From Atriophallophorus winterbourni (lineage: Eukaryota > Platyhelminthes > Trematoda > Plagiorchiida > Microphallidae), in NCBI GenBank assembly GCA_013407085.1, contig JACCGJ010015051.1, positions 1 to 64,000 on the forward strand: a DNA stretch of 64,000 nucleotides, given 5' to 3'. Every line of letters starts with the position of its first letter. The first letter of the stretch is position 1. The notes under the pieces are model-generated. The model had not been told where the DNA came from, searched no databases, and saw only the letters and a list, made by a program, of their open reading frames with translations. Below are positions 43,342 through 56,529 of the stretch, one piece after another. Position numbers and translations under genes: made by a program.

Positions 43342-45870
43342 TACTTTAGGAATCCGTGTTGTGCGGCATTCAGTAGAAATTGTATGGTTAGGTATCCACA
43401 AATTTTATGGCAGATCAACCCTACATAGTACACTAGTGAGGCTAACTAGGCGCTAAATTTTAACCGCCGGAGAAGCTCCTCCCTTATCGATAAGCACTAC
43501 AACGACTGTTCTCCGGTCTAAAGGAAGGGTGCCCTGTCTGAGGAAGGTTTTGAAAGGTTCCGTAATCGGTGCAGCTAATCTAGGAGCTTGAAGTCTGATC
43601 ATTCATGGATGGATGTTATCGGGCCCTGTTGACTTGCTGTTGATCTCGAAGTTGCACGCTTTATAAATGCTAGGAAAACGAGTAAGCCTTTTCTATGCTT
43701 TCAATGACGGCAGAGCCATCGTTTATTCTCAAGTTACCGACTCCCTTAGTGGTATGCCTTTTGATTGAACTTGGCTGTAGTATCGTTTTGAATGCATATT
43801 AGCCTCTTGGGCGAGTCTCATTTTGAAAGAGAACTTGTCAGCACATACATTGGAAAAAACGATATATCGCGATTAATTGTAACGGGCCGAAGTCTCACAT
43901 GAAGGAGTAAGTTTTTAACGTATCCATCTTGCGCCGTAGTGACATATGACACGAGAGACTAAGACTGACCATTGAAGTTTACCCATTTTGCAAACGGGTA
44001 CGAGAGAAGCGAATGGATCATAAAGTCATATGATTTTTTCCTGCCCCACATCTCATCCACATGGTCAATGTATGTAGTGCTGCAGCCAGCAGTAGGACGG
44101 TGGGGTCCATCCTATGAACGCATCGATACAGCTTAAGTCGGAGTTTATCAAGATACGAGAGTAACTCGCAGGCCAACCCTTTATGGTAGCTCTTTCGTAC
44201 TGGTGGTAGGAAAACCAACTTTTCTATACCGCTTCCAGCAGTTGAAATAACTAGGTCGAGAGACGACGGAGACTGATCCTTGCGGAAACTAGTTGTTCCG
44301 TTTGCGTGTTGGTGAAGTGCATGGGTGTGTAGCCAGTTCAGAAAATCATTTGCGTTCCCTGCAGCATGCGAGGTTTGGAACTCCCAGTTTATTTCGGGTT
44401 GATTAAAATCACCAAAGATTACTACACGTGGTGCTACGGCAAAAAGAGACGGAAGCTTAGTTTGCAAAAGAACATCTCCTTCAAAACTAGTGTTTGAACT
44501 ACGTTAGATGCAACTTAACACTATACGCGTGCATCCTTGCATGAGCAAGGCAGATATTATCTGCAAGTTCGTAGTAGAATGGGAAATACTTTTCTCAAAA
44601 GGAATAGCATTATAAATAAGAGTAGCGCACCACCTGCCAGGTTACCAACAGGTCGATCGCTTCTCACGGCACCTGACCAGTCACCTATTGCTACCGGTAT
44701 ATGGGCATCATGATTCCGTGAATTCAAAATTTTGTAGTGTGTGTCGCCAACTCTATTCTACTACAAGCGTTTGTATAGAATAGAAGAGCACTATCACATG
44801 GTTCCAGATTCCCGCTGTTAGTTCCACCTAAAAGCTCCTATGAGTCTGCTTTGCGTTTTTGAAAGGCCTTGTTTCATCAGGAGGCAGACCATTCTTTTTT
44901 GAAATAAGAACAACTCCAGGCATCCTGTTTCATCTTCGTGGTCCGAGTCACTGCAGCTCAACCACGATTAATTTTCTAAAGAACGTATCGCGACGGTCAA
45001 GCTCTTAAATGTTGAATTTCAGTTTTCTTGATGTAGCGTCATCGTCACTCTACTGTCGTTTAATGTGTTTTAGATCAGGGGCGAATACGGTGAGCTCGAT
45101 TTACACTAAACTTTGACTTCTTACCACTAAATGTGCTAAACTTATCTTTTGGGGTAGGGTGACAGGTTACACATCGCACTTACTTTCAACGAGGTGAAGT
45201 ATATCAGCCTTTGAAAAAAATAGTTGAGATTGAACTGCTTTCCAAATTCTACTATACTTGGCTGCGGCGATCTCCTAGATGCGTCGTCCGGGTCAAATCT
45301 CAATTTACACACCCGGTGAACTCGCTTCAGCAGTGTAGTAGGGCGCATGCCTGAAGCACGGAATAGGTCGATGAGCTTCCTGCCGTCACTTTCATTAGGA
45401 TGCTATGAGTCTCTGATGAAAGGTTCAACCCGCGTCAAGCTTAACATATTTCTTGACCGTGTTGAGCTACCTTTGATTATAGTTTGAAGCTCAGCAAACA
45501 CTTTTCCCAAGTTGCAGACATTCCGGGCAAGTGCGCGGGCATCCTTTTTGGGGCTACCACCTCGATTTGCCGTAATTTGCTTCCAAGGAGCCTTAGCAGG
45601 ACAGGAGTAGGGCGATAGTTCCGCCTTATGTGCTCTCAGGTAAGTGTTATGCTGGCTAAAGGTAGACGGGACCACAGACTTAGCTACTTTATCAAAGGTT
45701 TTGTGCTACAGAGAAGGACTTGGAGAAGAGCGCCTATGTTTCTGAAGACGCTTTCGCTCCATAACCAACGTTTCTACGGACTCCTCGCAGTCAGCGAATA
45801 GCCATGCAACCCATTGATGTGCTGCATAAACATTAAAGTGAGTTGGCGACAGTCTAGTGCATTATGGATG
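43342..45870 (-). mobile_element. CR1-like LINE, 5' half (ORF1 remnant, endonuclease, RT start)
   Basis: Right to left: 45675-45142 may be ORF1 remnant (RVCKLRFDPDDASRRSPQPS). About 45000-44480 are degraded endonuclease blocks (CATLIYNAIPFEKSISH). 44467-44018 has VVIFGDFNQPEINW and SPSSLDLVISTAG, the GDFN and SLDLV endonuclease motifs. 43700-43440 encodes degraded RT start STGPDNIHP and APRLAAPITEPFKTFL. It continues with 39965-41265 across the LTR insertion, making a nearly whole but broken CR1 copy. Confidence 0.75.
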
Positions 45871-46649
45871 TGCCCAACACAGGGTTACGTCGCGCTCTAC
45901 ACAATTAGAAACATTTTGTTGCAACTAGAGTAGAGGCAAACAGAAGGATTAACAATCATTTTGCACATTTAATTGATGAACTCACAAATTGATTGAATTT
46001 CGAAAATTTGAGCAGGGTGTAGACAAAATTCAAACCGGACATCAAGGAAATAAATTGCTGTTTTCCGTGTGTTTTTTATATTTCCTGCTGCCCGTAATAA
46101 AATCAGTTTAAAATTATTCTGCCTTGTGTGTTTTCATCCATTTATGCTTCACACTTTCTTCAACGATTTTACAGAAATCTTGTATTAAAAATAAATGTGG
46201 TGAAAAATTTGTTAGTTGCAGCGAGTGTGGATCTTGAAAGCGTTACTGGAATGTGGCTGCTCTGACATACAAAATCATATAATGGGAACTATGCCAAGTA
46301 CTGCTGGCTGCAGCGGAATTTTATTTCCTGGCATAATGCTGCCACTGATAGCGCTTCGCTTTTACCGTTTTCAAAATAGTGTGATTCGTTCCACACATCA
46401 AACTTCAAAAACATTCAAACGAATACAGTTAAGTTAAGATTATGAGTTCTAGAACAATAACTCCGAACGCGACGATATTGTAAAGATTTAATTGTCGAAG
46501 GTTCTTTTTTGCTGTCCGAGTTTGTTTTATATGGAACTCTCTAAACATATCATTTGTGCATCAAGCCTGACCATGTACAAGGCTGAACTTGACAAGTATA
46601 TGTGGAGCGAACATAACCCCTCTCCTCAATACATAAGCTGATTTTCTAT

Positions 46650-46835
46650 GATTAATGTTACGTATAGTGATGATTGTTTGAATACATCAGTAATAATAAA
46701 AAATGCTGTCATTCAAATTTTCGTTGTTAAAATTACATTAATCAATACATACTGCGTAATTCGTGTGAGCGTGGTTTGTCCTCACTTCCATTCTTGGGTT
46801 GGTTATTCAATTCAATACAATTCAATTCATTACAC
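46650..46835 (+). repeat. Degenerate solo LTR, opposite strand to the gypsy element
   Basis: The plus strand holds 'aatacatactgcgtaattcg', 'tgtgagcgtggtttgtcctc', 'attcttgggttggttattca', 'attcaatacaattcaatt'. This is the reverse complement of the LTRs at 47504-47706 and 51221-51422. No internal region adjoins it. Confidence 0.75.
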
Positions 46836-47503
46836 GTATTTTGGACCATTAAATCTTTGGATTATTTTGTATTACTTAACCTTCCTTAGCTTCGATATCG
46901 GCTAAATACCAGGAAATAGATTTACGCCTTAGGTGGAACATTTATAGAACAGTTTCCTAGAAGAATCTATATATCATTGTTTCGTAGCAATTTTGAAGCA
47001 CCGTCCGGTGTATTATTTCCTGAATAACCCCTGAATACTATTCCAAAATATTTGAACCAATATTAATAGGATACTTCCATTCAAACATGAAAGAAACGCT
47101 CGCAAATAAAAAAATCTTTCACATATTTTTCAACGTCTCTATCTTTACACATTATTTTACTTTAACCGGCCACTCGCCACGTTGGTAAAGGAAAACGTTT
47201 TCAAGCTTTGTCATTAAGGAGGGGTGCTGATTAAAGACAGTACGGAGTAACTATTGGTTAAACGACCATGCACGTTTACGTTTGATTTCAAGTATTACAT
47301 GGCTGAATGTGAGTGAAGGTCAATTACTAGCATACATTTCTTTCGACAATATGTGTTTCAGCACCTGAAACTTCGACATCCAGTTTACAAGTCAAATGCC
47401 ATTGCTTCCGGATGTCAGAAACCTTGAATATGGATTTTCTTTATAAAGATAAGAAATTATCGATTCAGGAAACAATGACAAAATAGTGAAAAATTGTGAT
47501 GAA

Positions 47504-47706
47504 TAGTATTGTATTGAATTGAATAGCCAACCCAAGAAGGTAAGTGAGAACAAACTACGCTCACTCGAATCACAGTATGTATTGAATAACAAACAGAATG
47601 AATGAATGAAAATCAAAACTTGAATAACAGCATTATTGATTATTGTTGAAACAATGGTGATGAATGATTGAGTATTATTGATCGTTAATCGAACAATCAC
47701 CACAAC
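47504..47706 (-). repeat. 3' LTR of the gypsy element
   Basis: Shares 'gaatagccaacccaagaa', 'gagaacaaactacgctcact' and 'gttaatcgaacaatcaccac' with 51221-51422. Confidence 0.8.
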
Positions 47707-47985
47707 CACCGCAGTTTGCAAATGATCCTGGGTTTTTTAATCCTGGTGCAGCTTGTTTAACAAACGTTCTGATCTTCTTACCAGTCTCTCCGGTTCAGCA
47801 TTTTCAGATGTATCTGTATCTCTGTATGTAATTTGATCCACATGACGGCGATGCATTGAGTCATCATTAAGGTCCATTATTTTACCATGCATTTACCGAT
47901 ATTGCCAAGCACGATACCAGAGCTCGGTCGGAATTCATTACCACGATGAAATGAAAATTCAGCTGATCCCAGGCCCAACAGATTT

Positions 47986-48974
47986 TTATCTCAAAGCTCT
48001 TGCTTTACATAACACAGCTGGAGTTTGTCCGGTAGTTGCGTGTGTACAATTCCGATATTGCAATAAGAAATTGTCAACAAATCGATCAAGTTCGTCGAAT
48101 GTAGTGGGTGCACAAGAAGTGATTGCTCGCTTTAAAGTACCAACAAAATTTTCAGCCAATCCATTCGATTGTGGATGACGATGTGCAGTGAATAGGTGTC
48201 GACAACCAACAGAATGTAACCATTGTGTAAACGCATGCAGCAAAAAGTGGCTGCCATTATCATTAAAAACAGCAATAGGAACTCCTTCGTGGCTGAATAC
48301 TTTTCGCAGTGCAATCATAGTAAAATTAGATTTTGGTTCCTGTGTCCAAAAAACTTCAGGCCATTTTGAATAAGAATCAATCACGACTTGTTTAAAAATG
48401 GTCCACAGTAATCAGCATGAATGCGCTGTCAAGCTTCACATGCCAATGGCCATGGTGTCCATTTCGATGATTGTCGGAAAACTTTATGATGACAAGCTCC
48501 GCAAGAAACAGCAGTTCTGCGTATGTCTGCTTCTATTTCAGACCACCAGCATAAACTTCTGACCAGAAACTTCATTTTTTCTATTCCAAGATGTCCAGAA
48601 TGCCAATCATTCAGTACAGCTTTACGCATGGTGGAAGGAATAATAATTCTATCATTCAAGCATATTAAACCATCAGGAGTCATTAAGAGTTTACCTCGTC
48701 TAGTAAAAGATGATGGAAATTTCCTCCGAATATGTGAATTCCATCCTTTCTTCAAAGCAGTAAAAATAGCAGAAAAGAAACGTTTCGTTTCACGAATTAA
48801 CAAATGTCGACTGACAGGAAGTGGTTGCACCAAAAGAGAATAAAAAGTATCATCAGGTTTCGAATCTGGTAGTGACTGGCGTGACAGGTGATCTACATGT
48901 TGAATGTGTTTAGCACTTCGATGTTCAATTGCATAATCATAAGCACTGAGTGCTATGCTCCATCGCTGAACCAT
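47986..48974 (-). pseudogene. Gypsy integrase (zinc-binding and catalytic core)
   Basis: 48974-48429 includes the H2C2-type segment GHLGIEKMKFLVRSLCWW and SCGACHHK. 48384-47986 holds the catalytic core: MIDSYSKWPEVFWTQEP (first acid), VFNDNGSHFLLHAFTQWL (second acid), HPQSNGLAENFVGTLK (glutamate). A frame break lies between the two parts near 48400-48430. It would insert element cDNA into chromosomes if intact. Confidence 0.8.
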
Positions 48975-50169
48975 CGCGCAGTACTTTTCGAAATAGATTT
49001 ACCGGGATTGTAAATAAATTTTAAGGCTTCATGGTCTGTAACAATGGTGAAACGATGACCAAACAGGAATTTGTGCAAACGTTGAATAGCCCAATAGACA
49101 GCTAAAGATTCACGGTGTGTTTGAGCATAACCTTTTTCAGCAGCAGTTAGCCTGCGAGAAACGCAAATTACTGGATGTCCATTTTGCTCGAGAACAGCAC
49201 CAATACCGTCGGGGGATGCATCAGTAATTACAAAGGAATGAATTTTGGGACTAAATGGACGAAGAACTGCATCTGACTTTAGAAAGGATAATATGCTACG
49301 TAAACAATGTTCATGTTTATCAGTCTACACAAAAGTTTCTTTCGATTGAAGTGAAAATAATGGTGAAGCTTTTACACTGAAATTTGGAATGAACCTCGAA
49401 TAGTATTGCAATGCACCGATAAGAGATCTCAATTGTGTCACGTTCTTTGGGGACTCAGCATTGGTCAGTGGGAGTACACGATTGAGATCTGGTTCATAAC
49501 CATTACCATCAACAATGTATCCAAGGCATTTAAAATTCGAAACAGAAAACAAACACTTTTCGGATTAACAGCAACATTTTTAGAGATGAATGTACGAAAC
49601 AATTCCAGTAAACGTTCATCATGAAGAGATCGTGTTGACGCATGCGCGATAACATCATCCTGATATACTTCAAATCCAACCACATCGCGAGTAATATCAT
49701 TCATGACTTGTTGAAATATAACAGGAGAATTGCACAAACCGAAAGGTAAGAATTTGTACCGAAATAGACCAAACGGTGTATTGATGTTAGTTAACATTGA
49801 AGACTGATCGGTCAATGGTGTTTGTAGGTAAGCATCTTTTAAATCAATCTTTGAGAAGAATTTGGATCCAGTCAATTTATTCAAAATATCTTCGAGTTTA
49901 ACTGTCGTGCATGTTTGCTTCAACAATCTAGTATTTAATGTAAGACGATAATTGCCGCAAATCCTTGGGGTCTTCCCATCAGACTTCAACGGTGTGACAA
50001 TAGGTGTGCCCCAATCAGATGACTCAACCTTTTCAATGATACCTTTAGAACATAGATCTTTCAAAGCTTTTTCGACAGGTTCTCGGAGTCCATATGGAAT
50101 AAGGCGGCGTTTGAGAAACACAGGGTTTCCTTCTACGTCAAGAAAAAATTGGAGGAAGTTGCATTCCAC
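48975..50169 (-). pseudogene. Gypsy reverse transcriptase and RNase H
   Basis: The RT frame 50169-49465 contains VEKALKDLCSKGIIEKVESS, FFSKIDLKDAYLQTPL (motif A), FGLFRYKFLPFGLCNSPVIF (motif B) and VYQDDVIAHA (Y-x-DD present). It shifts frame at about 49500 into YIVDGNGYEPDLNR, and TQLRSLIGALQYYSRFIPNF follows (49325-49552). RNase H sequence continues to about 48980 in broken frames (ITDASPDGIGAVLEQ; VTDHEALKFIYNPG). Two frame breaks at least. Confidence 0.85.
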
Positions 50170-50335
50170 CAGTTGCTTGAGAACATTTGATTATGAGATT
50201 CTTTAACTCTGAAGTGTCTTCAGTCGATGTCAGAAAAGCTAGACTGATTTTCAGTGCTTGCTTTGTTTTCAGACGGAGAATAAATGGCCGAGATTTAATA
50301 ACATTGAATCTACAGGCAGCAGTATTGTTTTCATC

Positions 50336-50560
50336 TCAGACGGAAATCATATACGATCCAACGACAGGAATAGCATGTCCAGTAATGCCTTCAATTGTGA
50401 GGCTAGTGGGTTGGATTTCCGCCTTAGGAGCAAACTGTTTTAGATCTTTCTGGGTAATAAGCGATTCAACGCTACCCGTATCTAGAATGAAATCTAATGA
50501 TGCACCACTAGAAACACAAGAAATGGTTTTACGAATGTGGCTAGAATCGCAAGATATCAC
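50336..50560 (-). pseudogene. Gypsy aspartic protease
   Basis: The minus frame includes LDFILDTGSVESLITQKDL, with the DTG(S) active-site triad, and GHAIPVVGSYMISV, consistent with a retropepsin fold. It lies between the zinc-knuckle region and RT, as expected. Confidence 0.75.
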
Positions 50561-51220
50561 GCCTAAAAATAATGATTTAAATTCATCATTAACATCGCTA
50601 ACCTGAGCGTTTTTCGAATCAGTCCAATATGTTTTAGGAGCTAGAAAAACGGATTAGATAGGACCAGTTTTTCCACACTTGTGACATCTGGCTTGATGGA
50701 ATCAGCAAGTGTGGCGTCAGTGCAGTCTGCCACATGAAGCACATTTCCCAAATTTGATTGAATTGGAATTGCTATCAGCAACGCGATGATAATTCGGCTG
50801 ATATTAGAGCTGTTGACTTCCTATAGCATTCTTCGATATTTCACGTTTATGTGTATGGAACATGACGGAATTTTCTGCTGGCGACAAATCTGTTGTTGCC
50901 ACTCGCGTATCTTCATACTGTTCGCAGTGAGATCAAACATCTTCAAAAGAGGGTTTTGGCAGCTTCAAGAGTTCATTCTGCAAAACACTGTCATGTATTC
51001 CAGGCCAGATTTTTTATTAAGGTATGAGCAGTTTTTCCGATTGAATTTAGAAAATGAACAGACTTTTTATCATTTTCTGCTTTCGGCCGTGCCATACACC
51101 AAATTTCGAATCTTTCAAAATAGTCTTCAATTTCTCGAGCATTTGCATTTATATCGAGAGGTTCTAGATTTGAATTCTCTATGAAGAAATTGCTGATCGC
51201 GACGCCAAATTTATTGAATT

Positions 51221-51422
51221 GTATTGTATTGAATTGAATAGCCAACCCAAGAATGTAAGTGAGAACAAACTACGCTCACTCGAATCACAGTATGTATTGA
51301 ATAACAACCAGAATGAATAAATGACAATCAGAACTTGAATAACAGTATTATTGATTATTGATGGATGAATGATGATGAATGATTGAGTATCATTGATCGT
51401 TAATCGAACAATCACCACAAAA
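51221..51422 (-). repeat. 5' LTR of the gypsy element
   Basis: About 202 bp. On the minus strand it starts TTGTGGTGATTGTTCG and ends near CAATTCAATACAATAC, after which the Gag leader follows. Confidence 0.8.
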
Positions 51423-51784
51423 ATGCAAAAATGAATTTTGTTCATTTTAAAATAATTTTGGTTATTAGGTTAGCCATTTTACGTCTAATTATCTGGTGGA
51501 ACACTTCAAACGCACAAAAACATTTTTGACAGTTTTAAGCGCTTGTCTGCTGCTTTCTTTCGAAAGAAATTCGAAAACCTCAATTGACTTGTCACCAAAT
51601 TACAGTACAATGTAAACTGAATATAACTGAGCTGAGTAAAATTGTCCGCTGTTAATTGAATTGAGAAAAACGGGAACGGAATGTGCTTCCCGTAGGTTAT
51701 AAAGTGTTGGACGATCATCTATGAATAAACAATTTGAAAACTGGAAATATCTTCCAGTAAATGACTGCATGCAATCTTTATGGC

Positions 51785-52056
51785 GTTCTTCAGCTAACCT
51801 CTCACCGTGCTGGTGAAGAGAAACTGTTTTTTTCTTTTTCCAGCATCGGCTATAACGCGGTGCTTCCTAAGTTCAACCCGGATAATCTCTTGGCTTCGCG
51901 ATCGGCGAAGATTTCAAACAGACAAAAAGAATATACGTTTTGGCAGTGGTGGGTGCTTCTCTGCAGCTTTTCACCGAAAGAAATTCTGGACGCTCGATTG
52001 GCTTGTTAGCCACATACTGTCCTGTGCAAACTGAACTGAACTGAACTGATCTATTT
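51785..52056 (+). repeat. SINE-like repeat, subfamily A, best copy
   Basis: 272 bp from 'agctaacctctcaccgtgct' to the tail ACTGAACTGAACTGAACTGA. The body has 'ttggcagtggtgggtgcttc' and 'ccgaaagaaattctggacgc'. The CTGAA repeat at the end suggests LINE-type retroposition. I see no tRNA-like head with clear A and B boxes. Confidence 0.75.
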
Positions 52057-52895
52057 TAGTTTTAATCCATCAATTATATAACGAATGTCAGTAGAAACAA
52101 GTGTTTGATTTAAAAATAGTTAATTTTACCTTTAAGAAAAACATTCCTGAGACCGGTAGTAGTAAAGCATTCAAATATAAACATTTCGCTATATTTTTCT
52201 GCTATTCGATATTAAATTATAAATATTATCCAGTGAAAGTTGAATGAAGATGTGAAATACTATTTGGAATGTATAAATAGTTGTTTTTTATTACAGAATT
52301 ATTTATCCCTAATTTCACTGATTTTTTGTCATAACCTCGTTCAGTAATGGTTACAACTTGCTTGAATTGTTGATTTTGAATGAAATAATGATTATAATAA
52401 TAATATAATGATGATAATAATAGTATAATATAATAAAAAATAATATACTATATACTATATGATCGTCAAACCAAAGCATGTTCTGTCGATATTGTTTACC
52501 ATCAATTGTATAATTTATTCATCGAATGAAACATTCCTGCGTTCAGGTTGTATGTCAAAATCTAGAGGAAATTTATGTGTATGGTTTTGCAGACTCTCTA
52601 GAATGTCCCAGTGTGGGGTATCACTAAACATGTACTTAATAGCTGTTTTTATTAGAATTTCAAACAGTTTTTTGATATAAACAACGTTAGTTAATAAACT
52701 TATTTTCAAATACTTAACATTGTGATATAACTAATTCTAGCATAATTATTTTAATTTATATTTTAATTTATATTTCTCACACACTTCTGTATATTTCCCG
52801 GGACTGAGTGGGCTATATACAGAACAAATCACACAAGAAAATAAGATAAGAAATTCCGTTGAATTTTGTATCTCTAATTGAGGCGTCACGATTCA
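52057..52895. other. No gene seen; AT-rich, simple repeats
   Basis: Contains (AAT/ATA)-rich sequence at 52380-52460. No coding signal recognised. Confidence 0.45.
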
Positions 52896-52899
52896 GCTC

Positions 52900-54067
52900 A
52901 CCATATATCTGTAGGGGATTTCTTAAAGCATTATGAGCACAATATTCAGTGGGGCATACTGTGGGTTATCCGAAAAGATCCCAAGTGGCATGTGAAATTA
53001 TAGTTATGTCAGAGGCAGTATCCAACTGCAGGCGTACTGATGTCTGATTTATACACATAGTGATGAATCGTCGGCGAGATTCGAAATCAAATTTAAAGGT
53101 AGCGTACACTGACTTAGACTGAGGACGCTTTGAAAAATAGACTTTTGTAAAAATCCGTTTTCGCGGATGACGAATCTATTAATCATCATTACTGCTCGGA
53201 GGGCAGAATCCTTTAATGTGACCTCTACGATTGCATGTCTGGCATTGATGCTTTTTAAATTAACAAAACCGTTTGAAATGCCGTTTACCACATGACCAAC
53301 ATGGTTTTGTGGGGAGGTTTGTTTCACCTTCTCGACCAAAGTTATGGCTGAGCTGATTGCTGCACCATTGCAGTATTGTGCTTCAGATTTAGCAGACGCT
53401 GACATTCAATGGTTAGATCTTGAACAGTCATATTAGGATTTTGATCCAATTTGTACAGCAACCGCATACGAATGTCTGAATCATTGTGAGAGGAGAGACC
53501 AGCAACAAATATGAGACATTTAAACTGATTTTCGGTCAGTGATTCCAACTGAAACCTTTCACACTCTCAGTTTTCGATTCCTGCAAATGTGAAATAGTCG
53601 TCGGCAGCTGTCTTGAATAACTTCAGACAGTTGTATCGAAGATTGAACAATGAAGCTTAGTCGCCGAATATTTCACGGAGCTGAGCTACCGTTTCCTTAA
53701 AGGTGATATCTTTGAGTTGTTCCGGCAAGATAAAATTCGTAAAACATTCGTGTTCAACCGTGCTAAGCTTCCTAACCAGCAAACGTGCTTCCCAGACTGC
53801 ATCCTTGCTGCTGAGCTCATGCTGAAAGGTGTACTCCCAGTGCTTGTACCAGGCATCGAATGTTTGCCCAGATAAGGGTTCGTAATGGAACTCAGTGATG
53901 GTAGCAGAGGCAAAATCCATTGTTTCAGACTGCACATAAGACGGTTCAACCGTTGCTATAGAGTTTAGACGTTGCGTGAGTAATTCGATCATGCGCATTT
54001 GACTTTGTTCAAACAGCGCCTGTTAATCGCGGAGAAGCTTTGTTGCATGTTCTACTAGTATAGACAT
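52900..54067 (-). mobile_element. Second gypsy-type element: gag and protease remnant
   Basis: Gag begins ATG at 54067 (MSILVEHATKLLRD, then a TAA stop) and continues FHYEPLSGQTFDAWYKHWEY, VWEARLLVRKL (53998-53657), then LTENQFKCLIFVAGLSS and DIRMRLLYKLDQNPNMTVQD (53548-53342). Two zinc knuckles follow at about 53315-53205: CWSCGKRHFKRFC (CX2CX3HX4C) and CQTCNRRGHIKGFC (CX2CX4HX4C). The protease block LQLDTASDITIIS near 53000 has DTA instead of DTG. No RT or LTR is visible, so pol is lost. It is clearly a different lineage from 47504-51422. Confidence 0.75.
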
Positions 54068-56340
54068 TGTGTGTGGGTTCAGTAATACTGCGTTGCCGAA
54101 TTGTTATGTTTCAACAGTCATGAAAAAACTCTAGATTTGCGAAAAAAGGTTCAGACGGAAGCACGAATGATTTGAATGAAAGTTCATTGCCAAGGTACAA
54201 AAGCATCAAAGGCAAGCTGAAAGAGGGAAAAGAGGTTTTATGTAAACTGTAAACTATCACATAATGTACATTCGGACGTTTCCCTCCTAAAACCTATCTT
54301 CATGTTCACTATAAATCAAAAATTAAACTTAGACTACTTGCAATTAAACCTATGATTTTATTCACCATATCCGATAACTTTATTTGGACCCATTCTCTAC
54401 TAACTACCGCTTGTAGGCTTTCTTTTTAATGCTTTTGGTCTTAATTTTCTTGACCTGAAGTGTAAGCTACTTTCGTACTCCATATTCTCTAGTTTATTAT
54501 ATATTGCCTTATATCCTGTATTGTTCACCCTATATTATACCTGAACTCTTTTCCAAAAACTTTTTTGATGCTCAAACGTTGCATCAGGATCGTTTTACGC
54601 GAATAGTTTGTTTCTCTTGAGGTCATTTTATGAAGAATCTTGAAAAAACATTTTACCGCTTGCGATCAACGATTAAAAAGCAACTGCAACAAGAGTTTTA
54701 TCCGCTACATGTTAATATCTGTAAATGTATAGCTTCCTTAAAAACTCAATCAAAACATATTATTGTGGCTTCTTAAACGTATTCATATCGAAGGACTTCA
54801 TCCAATTTGCATCAGGATAATTTTAAACAATTACGGTCGAATTTTTCTTGCTGAGTTCTTGTGTGTATTTGTTGCAAATATATTTCTATGCCGAATATAT
54901 ACACTATTCGTTTTTTAAACATTATTCTAAATCTGAAATTTCGAAAATTTTGAATGAAATATTGTTCCGTTATTGTTTTCACTATGGTTCAGTTTGCACA
55001 GGATGGTTTTTGGCTGACTTGCCCATTTAAATTTTAGAGTTCTTCCTATGTGTAATTCGCAAAACAGCGTTCGTATTTTCCCACAATATCTTTTTTGAGG
55101 TATTCTTGTATTAGACTAAACTTGAATGCAAAATAAAAAAACCTCAGCAATAATTGAAGATAGGAATTAGTGTGTTCCGTAGACAACATGAAATTTATAT
55201 CATCCACTAAATTATGGATAAAAATCAGTGAATAAAGCGGGATAGAGAATTATGTCCCCTCTTGAAACTATTCATTTAACTAGTAGATACAACATCATTG
55301 TTGAGACGATTCAAGTGAGTTATTACTCATTTACATTACATTTGCTGAAGAACAATATTATGATATGTTTATTTGTTAGTTTTAATGAGTGACCCCATGT
55401 ACCCACATTTGGCGAGAGAGCATACATTCATTAACAATCCTCAGGCAAAATGAAAATCCTTTGTATATTGACGGACAAATATATACATAGAAATTCGGAT
55501 TTTGATCACCATGTCGAATAATTTTGATTGAATGTAAAATGATATGTAAGATCATGATTCAAAAATGCAGATATATTTTTTTAGTAGTTTGTAGTCGGAA
55601 CTGTCAAGTTGTTTTGATATAGTCGATAGACATATATATATATTGTAATGAAATTTTTTAGCCAATTCGATTACCACTTTCTGTGGCTCTCCTTAAATAA
55701 AAATAAATTTTCATCCAAAGTACACATTTCTGGTTAGAATATTTCTGTTGAGAATTGAAGAATTCTAATTGCGAACGCCGCCAATTATACACAATATAAT
55801 AAGTAATTATTTTTATACCGTACTTGTAATATATTGTAAATTGACCCTATCAATCATATTCACACGTTAATTGATCAAAATCCTTGATAAATAAGAAATC
55901 GTTTATCTAAAACGTAGGAATTACTTTTCCATTCCAAAAGTATCTTCTTTATTTATTAATAAATATTGCGGGGAAAAGCATTGGGCCAGGTTTTCCGGCA
56001 TAAGTTAGATCTAGTTAAACCAAGATATCCCATCTATCTTGAATTAAAAAACACCATTACCACATATTATATCAATTGATCTGTGTTGACCCTATATTGG
56101 CTCAAATAATCCAATGCGTCTTCTCTATTGTTTCTCATTTACCAACAGCGACGATGCTTTTTTGGTAATTATTAAAATGATGATGATGATTTTGATGTTT
56201 TTGCTGATGTTGCTGTAGGTATAATGAAAGTGATAATAATGAACATACATTCATCACGAAACTTTGGAACTGATTCACATTCACTTATTTTTCAAACGAT
56301 TTTGTTATTATTTTACAACAATTAAAAATCTAAACCAAGG

Positions 56341-56372
<32 letters not shown>

Positions 56373-56399
56373 CTTTTTATGACTTTATTCCTATTTCAG
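54068..56399. other. No supported gene
   Basis: AT-rich. A (TA)n(GA)n run lies at 56340-56371. The first dynein exons may lie here unrecognised. Confidence 0.4.
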
Positions 56400-56529
56400 C
56401 TACCACAGAAAGCAAACCGTGTGCAGCATGCTAGCTGATAAAAGGTGTCATTACATTTTCGATAAAGTAGCTCATCACTTTCGTACTGAAGTCAAAATCG
56501 TGGCAGACAATGTCCAAGGCCCTATTCAG
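56400..56529 (+). CDS. Possible upstream dynein exon
   Basis: Acceptor CTATTTCAG and donor ATTCAG|GTAATC enclose an open frame with [20 protein letters not shown] and [14 protein letters not shown]. It ends in phase 0, but 56680-56834 needs one base from upstream. So either another exon lies between them (a 27-nt candidate at 56614-56640 does not fix the phase), or one exon boundary here is wrong. Confidence 0.4.

Larger units (their letters stand above)
47504..51422 (-). mobile_element. Ty3/gypsy LTR retrotransposon, degenerate, CsRn1-like
   Basis: A 3.9-kb minus-strand element with direct LTRs (51221-51422 as 5' LTR, 47504-47706 as 3' LTR). Gag starts near 51200 (EIEDYFERFEIWCMARP). A zinc knuckle of the CX2CX3HX4C type (CASCGRLH...C) with in-frame stops lies near 50735, followed by CHKCGKTG. 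Protease, RT, RNase H and integrase follow in order; see separate entries. Beyond the 5' LTR, 'tttggcgtcgcgatcagc' is a possible primer-binding site. LTR similarity of roughly 93 percent by eye suggests moderate age. Stops in gag and shifts in pol show it is inactive. Confidence 0.85.
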
